From positions 20,721,444 through 20,785,443 of the forward strand of contig NC_090703.1 of assembly GCF_040954835.1 (NCBI RefSeq): 64,000 nt of DNA. Direction: 5' to 3'. A program made the translations under genes and the position numbers. Origin of the DNA: Lepisosteus oculatus (taxonomy: Eukaryota > Chordata > Actinopteri > Semionotiformes > Lepisosteidae). Position 1 is the stretch's first letter. Every line of letters starts with the position of its first letter. This document shows, piece after piece, positions 45,776-56,564 of the stretch. The notes below the pieces were generated by a model. It saw only the letters and a program-made list of their open reading frames with translations, searched no databases and was not told the DNA's origin.

Positions 45776-45889
45776 TGGAGTTACATGGAGACTGAAGCAG
45801 GGGCAAAGTAGTGTCATTTGTTTTTGCACTGCTGAAGTTGTGGCTCAGAAGAGTATTTGTAAAGGAAAGGGAGGATCTGCAGCACTGTG

Positions 45890-46322
45890 TATACTAGCTG
45901 CACAAAAATACACGGCGCTGTCTGCAGTGGTTAACTCAGAGATATGCAAGGATCCACTCTTTTTTGCATGTCCAGATAAACGGAATCTCTTGTCAGTGCT
46001 GCCCTCAAGAGATGGGCTTTCATGGTAAAGGTATCCAATTAGCTTCAGTTGCCCTCCCCCTCCTGCCTGCTGATACCACAGCATGGTGTTGTAGCTGTCA
46101 CTTATGTGGCTGCAGTTCAAATCTGCAGATTGACCTGGGTTCTTAAACAGTGTAGGAGGAGACTGCCAAACACTGGTACTGCTGTCTGAGAGACCTGTGG
46201 AAGGAGAGAAAAATGATTGTTGCAAAAGCTGCAAAAGTCAAGAAAGGACAATTTATCATTACAGTATGACTACCTGTGAGCCAGTGCAGTAAGACAATGA
46301 TCCCAGTGAAAACTCTGAGCAT
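45890..46322 (-). CDS. V21, TCR V segment, group A
   Basis: Leader 46274-46322 (MLRVFTGIIVLLHWLTG), donor GTAGT. V exon 45890-46194 reads LSDSSTSVWQSPPTLFKN, then LNCSHIS, MLWYQQ, KRFRLSGHAKKSGSLHIS and YFCAASI. RSS: CACAGTG 45883-45889, 22-bp spacer, nonamer ACAAATACT (45852-45860). Its closest relative is V26. Confidence 0.9.
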
Positions 46323-46401
46323 CTTGACTCCACAGTGCTGGAGAGAGAAGAGCAGCACAGCAGCCCTGACCTGGACTGAGGGCTCAGATTGGGAGGGGAG
46401 A

Positions 46402-46416
46402 CAGGATGTGACATCA
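46402..46416 (-). promoter_or_regulatory. V21 promoter CRE site
   Basis: caggatg followed by tgacatca (46409-46416), 87 bp from the ATG; the ETS core is changed from GGAA to GGAT. Confidence 0.7.
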
Positions 46417-46741
46417 TAGTGCTTCAATCAATGAACCAATGATGCTCTCCCAGACCCAAAGCACACATGGTTGTTTTTCATCTCCATATATTCTTGATAT
46501 TCCTGGTGTCTCCTCCTGGGCTGGTTCGGTTTGTGACACAGTCTTGGAGACTAGCACCATGAATATGCTGCAGATAATGTAACCCCAGAGCACCTGTGGC
46601 CTCTCTGTTGAAGTGTGATAATGTGTCAGACAGATGAAGTGTCCTGAGGCAGGTGGGAGCTGATATGTTAATTTTTACATGTGGCGAAGCTGAAACCTTG
46701 AGGGTAATTTGTAAGGCAGTGAAAGGATCTGTATCACTGTG

Positions 46742-47186
46742 TTGGCTGATGGAACAGAAGTATACAGCGCTGTCGGCAGTTGTTACTTTGGAGATGTTTA
46801 AATATCCCTCTTTCGTTGCATCTCCGGATAAGAACAAACGGCCTTGAAACTCTTTCTCAGGGTTTACATTTCTTATAATAAGATGACCGATGAGTTTCAG
46901 AGCTCCTTCTGCTGCTTGCTGGTACCAGAACATGTAGTTATAGGTATTTTGGCCATGAGCACAGACAAGTTTAGCATTTTCTCCAGGTTTCTTTAACAGT
47001 TTGTGAGGAGATTGCTGAACACTGATGCAGTCCACATGCTCTGTGAATGCAAACAATGACAAAACACAAAGGTTAGATAATACTTAATTTGCTTCTTTAA
47101 TCAGCCTCTCTTCTAACCTTAAACAGAGCCAGTTTACCTGTGAGCCAGTGGAGTAACACTGTGACCCGAATGACAACTCTGAGCAT
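46742..47186 (-). CDS. V22, TCR V segment, group A
   Basis: Leader 47138-47186 (MLRVVIRVTVLLHWLTG), donor GTAAA. V exon 46742-47040 reads HVDCISVQQSPHKLLKKPGEN, then LVCAHGQ, MFWYQQ, GRLFLSGDATKEGYLNIS and YFCSISQ. RSS: CACAGTG 46735-46741, 22-bp spacer, nonamer ACAAATTAC (46704-46712), a poor match. V25 is a near copy. Confidence 0.9.
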
Positions 47187-47265
47187 CTTGACTCCTCAGT
47201 GCTGGGGGGAGAAGAGCAGCACAGCAGCCCTGACCTGGACTGAGGGCTCTGAGTGGGAGGGGGGA

Positions 47266-47280
47266 CAGGAAATGACATCA
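47266..47280 (-). promoter_or_regulatory. V22 promoter ETS-CRE site
   Basis: caggaaatgacatca; the CRE at 47273-47280 lies 87 bp from the ATG. Confidence 0.75.
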
Positions 47281-47324
47281 CAGTGGAGTAACGTAACGGT
47301 AAAAACTGCAAAGTAGGCCAGTAA

Positions 47325-47690
47325 AGGGACACAAATGTGTCTGGGCCTATACTCTCTGCAGAGATCTAGAGCCCATCTGTAAAAAGACTTAAATGACTGA
47401 AATTAAACTGGAATATAGTGAAATGATGCCAATGCAGGAGCTATTTTGCAATGTAGCAAAATAGCTCATTATATATTTTACAATATAATGAGCAAATCAT
47501 GAGCCACAGTGGAACACATGGGTACAATACAGCTTCCTTAACATTGTGATGTTCTGTATACATGTATTACATCAGGATACAGTATAAACACATACAGCCC
47601 CCTGCTGTTACCTTTCTAGTCAGTTTCCTAAGATGGGAGAGAGGAAATGTGATGTGCTCTGCTGTACACTGATGAGGCTCTGGCGCAGCG
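47325..47690. other. Intergenic flank duplicated at 54445-54780
   Basis: ggccagtaaagggacacaaa and gggtacaatacagcttcctt are shared with the flank left of V29. It marks the left edge of a duplicated two-gene block. No gene. Confidence 0.65.
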
Positions 47691-47730
47691 TGGTTTTTGT
47701 AAAGGGGTTAGGAGTTTATACTACACTGTG

Positions 47731-48231
47731 TTTACTGACGGCACAGAAGTAAACAGCGCTGTCTGTAGCTGTTATGTCAAAGATCTGTAAGAAACCCTCT
47801 TTTGTTGCATCTCCACTTATTTTGAAACGGCTTTCAAATTCTCTTTCAGGATTTGCAGTTGTTGTGTAAAGATACCCAATCAGCTTCAGGGCTCCATCCC
47901 CCACTTGTTGGTACCAATACATGTAAAGATAGCTATTTTGGCCATTGCACTTGAGTGTATCAGATTCTCCAGGATGCTTTGCCAGGAACAGAGGGGATTG
48001 TGCAACACTTACACTGGCTGAGGAACCTGTGTACAAAATAAGAAAGACACTTTAAAAAATACACAAAATTGAAATGCACATTTTATCATTCCTTAAGTAT
48101 TTTGCCTTGTCCCTGCAGGTTGTCCAGCATTTCAGGATTTTTTTAATTCTTTCTTACCTCAAAGCAATTCAGAAATTCTTACCTGTGACCCAGTGCAATA
48201 ACACAGTTACACTAATGAAAACTCTGAGCAT
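47731..48231 (-). CDS. V23, TCR V segment, group A
   Basis: Leader 48183-48231 (MLRVFISVTVLLHWVTG), donor GTAAG. V exon 47731-48026 reads SSASVSVAQSPLFLAKH, then LKCNGQ, MYWYQQVGDG, SRFKISGDATKEGFLQI and YFCAVSK. RSS: CACAGTG 47724-47730, 23-bp spacer, consensus nonamer 47692-47700. V29 is its duplicate. Confidence 0.93.
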
Positions 48232-48309
48232 CTTGACTCCTCAGAGCTGGAGAGAGAACAGCAGCACAGCAGCCCTGACCTGAACTGAGGGCTCTGAGTG
48301 GGGGGAGGA

Positions 48310-48324
48310 CAGGAAATGACATCA
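48310..48324 (-). promoter_or_regulatory. V23 promoter ETS-CRE site
   Basis: caggaaatgacatca; the CRE at 48317-48324 lies 86 bp from the ATG. Confidence 0.75.
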
Positions 48325-48879
48325 TAGTGGAGTAACGTAACGGTAAAGACAAAACACAAAGGACTATGTGTGCCGATATTGGAACACCAGTCTTTTATTC
48401 TGATTAAACACCTGGGATTTGAGTCAGGAAATAACAAACACTGTACTGGCAAATTAGTCAGGAAATCATGAGCCAGTCCTATATTCCTGGAGGTTTTTGG
48501 AAGAACCTTTAAATTAAAGTACAATTTATACAAAAAAAAAAATATATGATGTGACTTTTCCACTTAATTAGCTCAAATAAATAATTAGGTCTGAGATGGG
48601 GTGAAAACATAAAACATATAGCACTTGAAAATTGCAGTTAACTAATCCTGTTGTTTTCCACATACATGTATGCCACCAATTGGGCTCCTTTGGCCATTTT
48701 TAAATGATTTTGGAATACAAAAAGATAATATTTACTTAGTATCTGAATGCTGTTGATCTGTCTTAGAGATGTGCAGTAAACTGCTCTGGAACAGATGAAC
48801 AGGTGATGTTTTCAGGCATCAGTGAGGTTTTTGGTCAGAAGGGTTTTTGTAGTTGAAAGACATGATCTGATGCACTGTG

Positions 48880-49404
48880 TTTACTGACGGCACAGAAATA
48901 TACAGCACTTTCTGCAGTTGTTACTGCAGAGGACTGGAATAAACCCTTCTTCTTAGCATCTCCAGTAATATTGAACTTTTCAGCAAATCCACTCTCAATG
49001 GTTATTTGCTTGTAATAAAGATATCCAATAAGTGTAACGGGCTTTCCTGTGTTCTCTTGTTGATACCAGTACATTGTGTCATAGTTGCTATCATCATGAC
49101 TGCAACTGAGCTCAATCGATTCTCCAGGTCTTCTGAGAAGTGCAAGAGGAGCCTGAAGAACTGTGATGCTGGTGGAGAGGCCTGTGTAGAGAGACAAAAG
49201 AGACATGTTTATGTAGAGAGAAAGGAAAGAAAATACACGCTAAAGTCAAATTATTTTTTATAGCAATTAACAGAAAAGGTGCATATTTTGTCTATATATT
49301 ATTTTTGCCTTAAAGACAGTTAAAACAGCAAGCATTGTTATTCAACTGGCTTTACCAGTGAGCCAGTGCAGTAAGACAGTGACTCCAATGAAAACTCTGA
49401 GCAT
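48880..49404 (-). CDS. V24, TCR V segment, group A
   Basis: Leader 49356-49404 (MLRVFIGVTVLLHWLTG), donor GTAAAG. V exon 48880-49181 reads LSTSITVLQAPLALLRR, then LSCSHDD, MYWYQQENTG, EKFNITGDAKKKGLFQSS and YFCAVSK. RSS: CACAGTG 48873-48879, 22-bp spacer, consensus nonamer 48842-48850. V30 is its duplicate, and its leader region is also shared with V9. Confidence 0.93.
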
Positions 49405-49482
49405 CTTGACTCCCCAGTGCTGGAGAGAGAAGAGCAGCACAGCAGCCCTGACCTGGACTGAGGGCTCTGAGTGGGAGGGGGG

Positions 49483-49497
49483 CCAGATGTGACATCA
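49483..49497 (-). promoter_or_regulatory. V24 promoter CRE site
   Basis: The CRE tgacatca at 49490-49497 lies 86 bp from the ATG; the ETS half is altered (ccagatg). Confidence 0.65.
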
Positions 49498-49955
49498 TAT
49501 GTATTTAATAAAAGAACCAATGAGTGCTCTCCTAGACCAGAGGTAGACTTTACAATTGAGTTTGGTTTTCATCTTAATTTATTCTTGATTAATCCTTGTG
49601 TCCCCTTGTGCTTTTCAGTAATGCATGGAAAATATACAGACCTAACCATCAATGTGATTTTGTTTGAGTTTATTTTATTGATAGTGGGGATCCTATTGGT
49701 TTTTTCAGGCCTCTGCTTTTACTACTGTAACATTATAGTTCTGGTTTGTGATACAGTCTTGGAGACAAGCACCGTGAATATACTGCAGTTAATCTAACCT
49801 CAGTGCACCTGTGGTCTCCATTTTAGGTGTGATAATGTGTCAGACAGTTGAAGTGTCCTGAGGCAGGTGGGAGCCGATGTGCTCATTTTTACATGTGGCA
49901 AGGCTGCAACCCTGAGGGTATTTTGTAGGGCGGTGAAAGGATCTGTATCACTGTG

Positions 49956-50405
49956 TTGGCTGATGGCACAGAAGTATACAGCGCTGTCGGCAACTGTTAC
50001 TGTGGAGATGTTTAAATATCCCTCTTTTGTTGCATCTCCGGATAAGAACAAACGGCCTTGAAACTCTTTCTCAGGGTTTACATTTCTTATAAAAAGATGA
50101 CCGATGAGTTTCAGAGCTCCTTCTGCTGCTTGCTGGTACCAGTACATGTAGTTATAGGTATTTTGGCCATGAGCACAGACGAGTTCAGCACTTTCTCCAG
50201 GTTTCTTTAACAGTTTGCGAGGAGATTGCTGAACACTGATGCAATCCACATGATCTGTGAATACACACAATGACAAAACACAAAGGTTAGATAATACTTA
50301 ATTTGCTTCTTTGATCAGCCTCTCTTCTACCTTTAAACAGAGCAAGTTTACTGTACCTGTGAGCCAGTGCAGTACCACTGTGACCCGAATGAAAACTGTG
50401 AGCAT
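49956..50405 (-). CDS. V25, TCR V segment, group A
   Basis: Leader 50357-50405 (MLTVFIRVTVVLHWLTG), donor GTACA. V exon 49956-50254 reads HVDCISVQQSPRKLLKKPGES, then LVCAHGQ, MYWYQQ, GRLFLSGDATKEGYLNIS and YFCAISQ. RSS: CACAGTG 49949-49955, 22-bp spacer, nonamer ACAAAATAC (49918-49926). Near copy of V22. The promoter has a small duplication (ctctct) and the CRE is lost (gaaattacatta near 50491). Confidence 0.9.
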
Positions 50406-50529
50406 CTTGACTCCTCAGTGCTGGAGAGAGAAGAGCAGCACAGCAGCCTTGACCTGGACTGAGGGCTCTCTCTGAGTGGGAGGGGGACAGGAAATTACAT
50501 TAACAAGAACAAGAAAACAAGGCTGTGCA

Positions 50530-50755
50530 TTTAAAACCTTAACAGGTTTAACTGTCTTTGTTAGAGTTACTTCATAATACAAAAGCTATCTAAGACGAGT
50601 GAGGTCACACATACTGTAAGGGGTACTGACTCCCACAGTCACAAGGTCACAGAGCACCTGGGTCAGTGTCCCTGCTGGACTTCAGGAAGTGTAACACTGG
50701 AACCCTTCACGGCTCAACTTTGTCCTTTCCCAGCAAAGGAAGCGTCACATTCTGC
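50530..50755. other. Spacer, nothing recognised
   Basis: Intergenic DNA leading into a group B relic; its last part (cacggctcaactttgtcc) resembles group B 3' flank. Confidence 0.4.
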
Positions 50756-50759
50756 TGTT

Positions 50760-50990
50760 TACATTTTTTTCTCAGAGCTGAGCCTTCCATCTCCTCACCA
50801 CACATTGATACACTATTATGTCTTCAGGATTCACACTTTGAACTCAAAGGGGAAACAAAGCTTCTTGTTCTCTCCATTTTGGCCTACTCAGAAATTAGTT
50901 TTATTGTTCAGACTACTGCCTTTCAGATAGAAACAAATATTGATCCCTAATTTTGCAGCTGCAGCAGCCAGCATAGTTGGAATCAAACTG
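50760..50990 (-). pseudogene. Degenerate group B V relic
   Basis: tttttctcagagctgagcct (nonamer side) and gtcttcaggattcacacttt (framework 3) match the plus-strand order of V14. The heptamer, the Cys codon and framework 2 are eroded beyond reading, and no leader was found. Confidence 0.6.
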
Positions 50991-50999
50991 AAAACCGTT

Positions 51000-51475
51000 G
51001 GAGTGGGGGAAACATAAATACTCGTGAGATATAAGGTAAGTTTAGTACCAAAATCCAAGTTTTATCCATGATTTAATGAGGTGCACCCTGACACCGACTA
51101 CCATTGCAACTGCTGAACAGCAATACATTTTTCGGATGTACTTCAATATGGTTGGAGAGTTGGAAAGTTTTCAACTTCCTTAAAAAAGGAACCTAAATCC
51201 TTGAGAAAAACTAATGTTCATGCTTACAGTACATTTCATTTCCATTATCTTAGTTTACACATTTCTGTACATAAATATGTCTATTGTATGTATAATATAT
51301 ATAAAATGCATTCACTGAAAAGATCAGTAGTTACATTTTGGTCTTCTAGTGTGTCTCAATACAATACAAGTTCTACAGCAGACTGGAATCTTATAGTTTC
51401 ATGTTCAGGCAGTTAAAGGTACTTTGGGTTGAGGTCTAATGTATTTTGTGGTACACTCTGGTGAGGCTGTGTCTC
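51000..51475. other. Spacer, nothing recognised
   Basis: AT-rich DNA between the group B relic and the V26 RSS. Confidence 0.4.
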
Positions 51476-51518
51476 TGAAGTGTTTTTGTAGAGGAAAATG
51501 GGGGTGTAGAGCATTGTG

Positions 51519-52000
51519 TTTACTCGTTGCACAGAAATACACAGCGCTGTCTGCAGGTGTTACTTCAGAGATATTCAGGAATCCGCTCTTCTTTGCATCT
51601 CCCGTCACATTAAATCTCTTGCCAATATTGTCTTCGAGAACTGGGTTTGCATAGACAAGATATCCAATTAGCTTCAGAGAACGTTTGCTTTCTGCTTGCT
51701 GGTACCACAGTAGGGTATTATAGCCACTGAAGTTCTGGCTACAGCTAAATTCAGCAGATTGGCCAGGATTCTTAAAGAGCACAGAAGGAAACTGCTGAAT
51801 GCTGCTGCTGTTTAGGGGCCCTGTGGATAGAGAGCACAAATATGATTTTAGTTACAACATAAACTTAGGGAAAATTAGGGAATTAAGCAAAGAGAGCCGA
51901 TAGCACCCTGCCCCACTATTCCTGCTCTCTGTGAAATTGAGGGGATCCTACCCGTGAGCCAGTGCAAACACAAGGTGACCCCAATGAACACTCTGACCAT
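51519..52000 (-). CDS. V26, TCR V segment, group A
   Basis: Leader 51952-52000 (MVRVFIGVTLCLHWLTG), donor GTAGG. V exon 51519-51820 reads PLNSSSIQQFPSVLFKN, then FSCSQNF, LLWYQQ, KRFNVTGDAKKSGFLNIS and YFCATSK. The heptamer is CACAATG (51512-51518), spacer 22, nonamer ACAAAAACA (51481-51489). The 5' UTR has a small insertion (cttgaag). Nearest relative is V21. Confidence 0.88.
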
Positions 52001-52089
52001 CTTGAAGCTTGAAGCCTCAGTGCTGGAGAGAGAAAAGCACCACAGCAGCTGTGTCCTGGACTGAGGTCTCTGTGAGTAAAGGGCTGGGA

Positions 52090-52104
52090 AAGAAAATGAC
52101 ATCA
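52090..52104 (-). promoter_or_regulatory. V26 promoter CRE site
   Basis: The CRE tgacatca at 52097-52104 lies 97 bp from the ATG, longer than usual because of an insertion between the two; the ETS half reads aagaaaa. Confidence 0.65.
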
Positions 52105-52386
52105 TTCGTTTGTGTGGAAAAAAAAACTTGTTGTGTCACAATGATTTCCACAGTGTTGACTTTGGAAACTGCGCCCCCTTCTGGATTTGTGTATTCTAAG
52201 AAGAGCTGGATGCAGCCTGGTTTTTATGTGGAACCTTCTTGTTATCAGAAGCTGAATGCAAAGTTTAAAGAACAGTTTGAGGTGCTCTAAGGAAGGTGCG
52301 AGGGTGTGTGTTCTGCTCTAACTGCTGATGAGGCTGTGGCTTATGAAGCTTTTTGTACAGGAGTGAGGGGAATCACTAGTGCTGTG

Positions 52387-52869
52387 TGAGCCGATAGCAC
52401 AGAAGTACACAGCGCTGTCACAGGCTGTTAATTTGGAGATTTGCAAGGAGCCTGCTTTGGTTGCATCTCCAGTTAAAATGAAACGTTCTTGAAATTGTGG
52501 TTCAGGCTGTCTACTGGTTCTGAACAGGTAACCAATGTGTTTCAGTGCCCTGTCTCCTGTCTGCTGGTACCAGTAAATGTAGTCTTTGCTTTTGTCACTG
52601 TGAGTGCAGTTGAGCTCTGCTTCTTCTCCAAGGTTCTTGTACAGTTCTCGTGGTGACTGCTGGGTACTGGCAGAGTCCTGACTGTCTGTGAAATGAGATG
52701 GCATTTAAAACCCATAAAAAGTGAAGCAATCCTGACAGAAATTTAAAAATATATATACACTTGTCTTTGTATTTAGTTACAGTTTACTTGCTTAACTAAT
52801 TTTAAGTTAATGAATCCTACCTGTGAGCCAGTGTAGTAACACAGTGACCCCAATGAAAACTCTGAGCAT
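52387..52869 (-). CDS. V27, TCR V segment, group A
   Basis: Leader 52821-52869 (MLRVFIGVTVLLHWLTG), donor GTAGG. V exon 52387-52685 reads SQDSASTQQSPRELYKN, then LNCTHSD, IYWYQQ, ERFILTGDATKAGSLQIS and YFCAIGS. The heptamer is CACAGCA (52380-52386), with two changes at its 3' end; spacer 23; nonamer ACAAAAAGC. The CRE is lost (cagaaacatcaca). Subgroup of one. Confidence 0.86.
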
Positions 52870-52949
52870 CTTGACTCCTCAGTGCTGGAGGAAGAGCAGC
52901 ACAGCAGCCCTGACCTGGACTGAGGGCTCTGAGTGGGAGTGGAGACAGA

Positions 52950-53520
52950 AACATCACACTGTTTTATCGAACTGATAAATAATATTCTGCAATGGTAAAA
53001 AGACTATAAATGGATATTTTATGGTTTTCTACTTCAAAACAAATTGCCATTCTGTGTTTTTTCTTTTCGCTATGAATCAAAGACATTGAGATCTGTCCTG
53101 TCAATGTGTTTTTTTACTTTTAATTTAGTGTATTAATAGAGGCCATTCTCTGTATTAAATTACAAAGGAGTGTTTAAGCTAGTATTTTAGCAGTATTGTT
53201 GCACCAGCTGCTGGCATTAATATTGCAAATCTGATATGAACATGTTCATTCAGGTTTCTCCCTTCAATGGATTTCTAAAGTATTTAACTAATTAATGGCA
53301 AGTGGGAAAGTTGTTATTATCATTAAATAGTCTCACATACCCTTTAAATTTGTCATTAGCAATAAAAGGTTGTTGTGCTTTTCAATTAACTGCTGGGTAC
53401 CAGCAGCCTGTGCGCATGTATGTACATCAAAGCTCATAGCAGATGAGTTGGGTTCTGAGACTCTCCGAGTCGGGTGGAAAGGTGATATGTTTTGCTCTGC
53501 ACAGTTGTGAGAACGACTTG
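52950..53520. other. Spacer, nothing recognised
   Basis: AT-rich intergenic DNA with no supported feature. Confidence 0.4.
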
Positions 53521-53563
53521 GAAGTGGTTTTTGTAAATGGTCAAGGGGCTCAGCATCACTGTG

Positions 53564-53936
53564 TAAACTGACAGCACAGAAATATGCGGCACTGTCTGCC
53601 GTTGTTATGTTAGTGATTTTATGTTATACAGTAGATGCAACAAATCGGGAGATTTGTTGCATCTCCAGATAAACTGAAACGATCTTCAAATTCCTTTTCT
53701 TGGTTTTTGGTTGTTGTCAAAAGATATCCAATCAGTATCAGAGCTCCATCTCTTTTCTGCTGGTACCAGTACATGTAATGGTTTTGACTGTTGATGCAGC
53801 TGAGCTGAGCTTCATCCCCAATTTTCTTGCAGAGCCTAGGAGGGATCTGTTGAACAGTAACACAGTCCAAGCGATCTGTGAAGGTAAGAAATGACAAGAA
53901 AAATAAGACAGTGAACCCAATGAAAACTCTGAGCCT
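53564..53936 (-). pseudogene. V28, group A V pseudogene
   Basis: V exon 53564-53875 starts RLDCVTVQQIPPRLCKK, then LSCINSQ, MYWYQQ and DRFSLSGDATN. The frame then breaks in framework 3, where GATGCAACAAATC is followed after 4 nt by its exact reverse complement (53635-53664). DSAAYFCAVS survives in another frame, followed by CACAGTG (53557-53563) and a consensus nonamer. The leader is also ruined: the ATG is AGG (53934-53936), and the leader 3' half, donor and most of the intron are deleted, so the leader runs straight into the acceptor tract. Confidence 0.92.
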
Positions 53937-54015
53937 CTTGACTCTTCAGTGCTGGAGAGAGAAGAGCAGCACAGCAGCCCTGACCTGGACTGAGGGCTCT
54001 GAGTGGGAGGGGAGA

Positions 54016-54030
54016 CAGGAAGTGACATCA
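54016..54030 (-). promoter_or_regulatory. V28 promoter ETS-CRE site
   Basis: caggaagtgacatca intact; the CRE at 54023-54030 lies 87 bp from the mutated start codon. Confidence 0.7.
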
Positions 54031-54049
54031 ACCTACTGGAGAAAGGAAG

Positions 54050-54780
54050 TGGAGTTAAAAAATGGTCACAGTGGTCATAAAAAATGAATGCACAAGACAC
54101 CATTATATAGTGTTCTTCCTCATTACTCATTACTTATTGTTATACTTGTGTTTATCTACAGTATATGTAATTTCATTTATCAAGCATACACTTGGTCCCT
54201 TGCTTCCCTGTATCATAAAATTGTATGACCACAATGAATCTCTATAAGCAAATCAGTTTTGTAGGGATCAGTACATCCCATCTGTTTTTGCAAAATAATT
54301 CATGATTTATTTATATAAACCCTTTCATACCAAGTAATTTCAAAACACAAGGAAAAAAAAGAAAATGTAAATAACACTGAGGTCTGGGAACTCTACAACA
54401 GAAGGAGCCTTCTTTCTTTTCCGTTTTGTACTTGAAATGCAGAGATGGCCAGTAAAGAGACACAAGTGTGTCTGGGCCTACACTCTCTGCAGAGATCTGG
54501 AGCCTATCTGTCAAAAGACTTAAATGACTGAATTTATACTCGAATACAGTGAAATGATGCCAATGCAGGAGTTATTTTACAATATAATGAGCAAATCATG
54601 AGCCAGAGTGGAACACATGGGTACAATACAGCTTCCTTAACATTGTGATGTTCCGTATATTACATCCAGATACAGTATAAACACATACAGCCCCCAGCTG
54701 TTACCTTTCTAGTTAGTTTCCTAAACTGGGAGAGAGGAAATGTGATGTGCTCTGCTGCACACTGATGAGGCTCTGGTGCA
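54050..54780. other. Spacer, partly duplicated flank
   Basis: 54445-54780 matches 47325-47690. The rest (54050-54440) is AT-rich with nothing recognised. Confidence 0.5.
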
Positions 54781-54823
54781 GCATGGTTTTTGTAAAGGGG
54801 TTAGGAGTTTATACTACACTGTG

Positions 54824-55339
54824 TTTACTGATGGCACAGAAATAAACAGCGTTGTCTGCAGCTGTTATGTCAGAGATCTGTAAGAAACCCTCTTTTGTTG
54901 CATCTCCACTTATTTTGAAACGGTCTTCAAATTCTCTTTCAGGATTTGCAGTTGTTGTGTAAAGATATCCAATCAGCTTCAGGGCTCCATCCCCCAATTT
55001 TTGGTACCAATACATGTAAAAATAACTACTTTGGCCATTGCACTTGAGTGTATCAGATTCTCCAGGATGCTTTGCCAGGAACAGAGGGGATTGTGCAACA
55101 CTTACACTGGCTGAGGAACCTGCGTACAAAATAAGAAAGACACTTTAAAAAAGACAGATTGAAGTAAAACACAAACTTCAAATGTACATTTTAGCATTCC
55201 TTAATTATTGTGCCTTCTCTCTCCAGGTTGTCCAGCATTTCAGTATTTTTTAAATGTTTTCTGACCTCAAAACAATTCAGAAGTCCTTACCTGTGAGCCA
55301 GTGCAGTAACACAGTGACACCAGTGAAAACTCTGAGCAT
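54824..55339 (-). CDS. V29, TCR V segment, group A
   Basis: Leader 55291-55339 (MLRVFTGVTVLLHWLTG), donor GTAAG. V exon 54824-55119 reads SSASVSVAQSPLFLAKH, then LKCNGQ, MYWYQKLGDG, DRFKISGDATKEGFLQIS and YFCAISK. RSS: CACAGTG 54817-54823, 23-bp spacer, consensus nonamer 54785-54793. Duplicate of V23, with YQK in place of YQQ. Confidence 0.93.
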
Positions 55340-55419
55340 CTTGACTCCTCACCATAGCTGGAGAGAGAAGAGCAGGACAGCAGCCCTGACCTGAACTGAA
55401 GGCTTTGAGTGGGGGGGGA

Positions 55420-55434
55420 TAGGAAATGACATCA
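55420..55434 (-). promoter_or_regulatory. V29 promoter ETS-CRE site
   Basis: taggaaatgacatca; the CRE at 55427-55434 lies 88 bp from the ATG. Confidence 0.75.
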
Positions 55435-55954
55435 TAGTGGAGTAAAGTGACGGTAACAACAAACCACAAAGGATTGTGGGTGCAGCTATTGAAACACCTG
55501 CCTTCTATTCTGATTAAACACCTGGGCTGTAAGTCAATAAATGACAGCACAGCACTGGCAAAAAAGTCAGGAAATCATGAGCTAGTGCTATGTTCCTGGA
55601 TGCTTTAGAGGCACTTTTTGATTCTAGTATAATTTATACTAATGTGACTTATCTACTTATTTAGCTGAATTCAATAATTAGATCTAATATAGACAGATAT
55701 GGAACTTGAAGACTACAGTTAACTAACCATGCTGTACTCCACAGCATGTCACCAACTGGGCTCTTTGGGTATTTTAAAATGATTTTGGAATACAAAAAGA
55801 TAATATTTACTTAGGATCTGAATGCTATTGATCTGTCTTAGAGATGTGCAGTAAACTGCTCTGGAACAGATGAACAGGTGATGTGCTCAGGCATCAGTGA
55901 GGTTTTTGTTCAGAAGGGTTTTTGTAGAGAAAAGACATGATCTGATGCATTGTG

Positions 55955-56479
55955 TTTACTGACAGCACAGAAATATACAGCACTGTCTGCAGTTGTTACT
56001 GCAGAGGACTGGAACAAACCCTTCTTCTTAGCATCTCCAGTAATATTGAACTTTTCAGCAAATCCACTCTCAATGGTTATTTGCTTGTAATAAAGATATC
56101 CAATAAGTGTAACGGGCTTTCCTGTGTTCTCTTGTTGATACCAGTACATTGTGTCATAGCTTCTATCATCATGACTGCAACTGAGCTCAATCGATTCTTC
56201 AGGTCTTCTGAGAAGTGCAAGAGGAGCCTGGAGAACTGTGATGCTGTTGGAGAGGCCTGTGTAGAGAGACAAAAGAGACATGTTTATGTAGAGAGAAAGG
56301 AAATAAAATACACACTAAAGTCAAATGATTTTTTATAGCAATTAACAGAAAAAGTGCATATTTTGTCTATATATTATTTTTGCCTTAAAAACAGTTTAAC
56401 CAGCAGGCATTGTAATTGAAATGGCTTTACCAGTGAGCCAGTGCAGTAAGACAGTGACCCCAATGACAACTCTGAGCAC
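55955..56479 (-). CDS. V30, V segment with mutated start codon
   Basis: The leader exon 56431-56479 reads VLRVVIGVTVLLHWLTG: the initiator is GTG (plus strand cac 56477-56479), not ATG. V exon 55955-56256 is intact (LSNSITVLQAPLALLRR, LSCSHDD, MYWYQQENTG, YFCAVSK). The heptamer is CACAATG (55948-55954) with a consensus nonamer (55917-55925). An in-frame upstream ATG at 56599 stays open through the promoter, but lies upstream of the CRE and is unlikely to be transcribed. Duplicate of V24; probably non-functional unless a non-AUG start is used. Confidence 0.8.
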
Positions 56480-56549
56480 CTTGACTCTTCCGTGCTGGAG
56501 AGAGAAGAGCAGCACAGCAACCCTGACCTGGACTGAGGGCTCTGAGGGA

Positions 56550-56564
56550 CAGGAAATGACATCA
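56550..56564 (-). promoter_or_regulatory. V30 promoter ETS-CRE site
   Basis: caggaaatgacatca; the CRE at 56557-56564 lies only 78 bp from the start position because the tgggagg block between them is deleted. Confidence 0.7.

Noticed and set aside
46478-46741. C-terminal tails after YFCxxS in germline V ORFs
   Set aside because: They are read-through of the RSS and flank; the V exon ends at the heptamer.
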